Source: Candidatus Neomicrothrix sp.
Lineage (GTDB): Bacteria; Actinomycetota; Acidimicrobiia; Acidimicrobiales; Aldehydirespiratoraceae
Length of the DNA stretch: 33,218 nucleotides
NCBI GenBank assembly: GCA_017852795.1
Contig: JAFMKU010000020.1
Coordinates: forward strand, 1 to 33,218
Direction of reading: 5' to 3'
Shown: positions 32,626-33,218 of the stretch, in pieces
Layout: every line of letters begins with the position of its first letter
How positions within the stretch are numbered: position 1 is the first letter of the stretch
Notes under the pieces: generated by a model
Databases searched by the model: none
Seen by the model: the letters and a program-made list of their open reading frames with translations, nothing else
Told to the model about the DNA's origin: nothing
Made by a program: the position numbers and the translations under genes

Positions 32626-32919
32626 ATGCCGCAAACCGTCAAAGCCGTGTTTCCTTGCCAACCTGGAAAGGGAAACGACCTTGTGCAGATGCTTTCTCAC
32701 GCGTTGGCCGACACGAGGGCGTTTCCGGGTTGCCTTTCGGTAGAGACCTACACCGATGTTGACCAGCCCGACACGGTGGTGCTCTGGGAGAAGTTCGAAA
32801 CCCGCGCCGACCATGAGGCGTACCTGAAGTGGCGGGGGGAAACCGGAATGATGGAGGCGCTCGCCCCGATCCTGGCTGGACCGCTGGACGTTCAATACCT
32901 CGACTTCCACGACGTCTGA
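32626..32919 (+). CDS. Small antibiotic biosynthesis monooxygenase (ABM)-domain protein
   Basis: The 97-residue product is a single ferredoxin-like ABM domain: an opening strand VKAVFPCQPGKGNDLVQML, the PGCLSVETYTD turn, the VVLWEKFETRADHEAYLKW block and a closing QYLDF strand. Such proteins include quinol monooxygenases and many of unknown role. ATG 32626 follows GAGGGAG and gives a full-length domain; the ORF track starts at GTG 32539, which would add 29 residues with no domain match but has a leaderless-type hexamer upstream. It is divergent from the nuclease gene and converges on a partial SGNH-type gene. Confidence 0.75.
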   Translation: MPQTVKAVFPCQPGKGNDLVQMLSHALADTRAFPGCLSVETYTDVDQPDTVVLWEKFETRADHEAYLKWRGETGMMEALAPILAGPLDVQYLDFHDV

Positions 32920-32930
32920 CCCGAAGCGCC

Positions 32931-33218
32931 TCAGCGTCGGGGAACGACCTCCGCTGGCCATCGAAGGTCCCGAATGACAGGAAAGACCTTTTCGATCAAC
33001 CACGGGGCGCTTTCCTCGGAATAGTGGCCACCATCAGGCCGAATCACCATCCCGTCGACTTCTCGGGCACAGGGTGGGCCATCAGGGCAGACGATCGGAG
33101 TGATGTCTAGAACTTGAACATCATCTCGTTGGTCGGCGACGGATCGGTAGATCTCGGCGAGGTGTGCCATTGGGCCGCCGTCGGGCCGTTCCTCGTAGTC
33201 GCTGATCGCTCTCGGTGG
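32931..33218 (-). CDS. C-terminal fragment of an SGNH-type hydrolase or acyltransferase (partial)
   Basis: The reading frame stays open from the stop at 32931 to the window edge, giving about 95 residues of a longer protein. The last part has CPDGPPCAREVDGMVIRPDG followed by GHYSEESAPWLIEKVFPVI. The D-x-x-H-Y element matches the block V Asp/His of SGNH hydrolases, as found at the C-terminus of OafA-like membrane O-acyltransferases. The ATG at 33170 in the ORF track is internal, not the real start. Whether an acyltransferase-3 membrane domain precedes it cannot be seen. Confidence 0.65.
   Translation of the reverse strand, partial: PPRAISDYEERPDGGPMAHLAEIYRSVADQRDDVQVLDITPIVCPDGPPCAREVDGMVIRPDGGHYSEESAPWLIEKVFPVIRDLRWPAEVVPRR

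Noticed and set aside
1-33218. Possible genomic island, prophage or defence system
   Set aside because: No integrase, transposase, toxin-antitoxin, restriction or phage gene was recognised, and composition and codon style appear even across the window. The YhaN/YhaO-like pair alone is not sufficient evidence of a defence locus.

Overview
The window looks like a chromosomal core region of a high-GC actinobacterium, most likely class Acidimicrobiia or a close relative. This is an inference from gene order and families: mreBCD-mrdA-rodA, a B12-type radical SAM plus DUF2344 pair beside an RNase E/G, rplU-rpmA, obgE-proB, proA, nadD-LCP-rsfS, and a class II DAHP synthase. No tRNA, rRNA, CRISPR array, insertion sequence or phage gene was seen. 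Coding density is very high, and no gap between genes exceeds about 250 bases.

Layout. (1) Bases 17-5869, +: cell-elongation operon mreB, mreC, mreD, PBP2 (mrdA), rodA, with overlapping or closely spaced genes. (2) 5904-11170, +: radical SAM protein and its DUF2344 partner (overlapping), an RNase E/G with a repetitive G/Q/N-rich N-terminus, then L21 and L27, closed by a hairpin terminator. (3) 11182-13639: divergent dgt-like HD phosphohydrolase (-) and obgE (+); obgE overlaps proB. (4) proB meets murJ (-) tail to tail, the two stop codons sharing one CTAG; murJ is divergent from proA (+). (5) 17817-20196, +: MoxR-type AAA ATPase and VWA protein. (6) 20254-22561, -: class II DAHP synthase and a group-2-like sigma-70 factor. 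(7) 22809-28292, +: nadD, a degenerate LCP/LytR_C protein, rsfS and bifunctional PutA, all overlapping. (8) 28345-32432, -: a YhaN-like AAA ATPase and YhaO/SbcD-like nuclease pair. (9) 32626-32919, +: a small ABM-domain protein, then the C-terminal end of an SGNH-type protein running off the window on the minus strand.

How the genes fit together. Wall synthesis is served by MreBCD, PBP2, RodA, MurJ and perhaps the LCP-like protein. RNA decay and ribosome assembly are served by RNase E/G, L21, L27, ObgE and RsfS. ProB and ProA make proline from glutamate and PutA returns it to glutamate; NadD makes the NAD+ that the PutA dehydrogenase half uses. Compared with the actinobacterial order as I know it (rplU-rpmA-obgE-proB-proA-nadD-LCP-rsfS), the block is broken up by dgt, murJ, moxR-VWA, the DAHP synthase and the sigma factor.

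A recurring regulatory signal stands out: a TANNNT hexamer ending 6-8 bases before the start codon of radical SAM, dgt, obgE, proA, moxR and nadD, which suggests leaderless transcripts. I found no clearly novel multi-gene system. The best leads are the leaderless promoter set, the membrane-hairpin YhaN-type ATPase, the radical SAM/DUF2344 pair, the degenerate LCP protein and the coupling of putA to rsfS.
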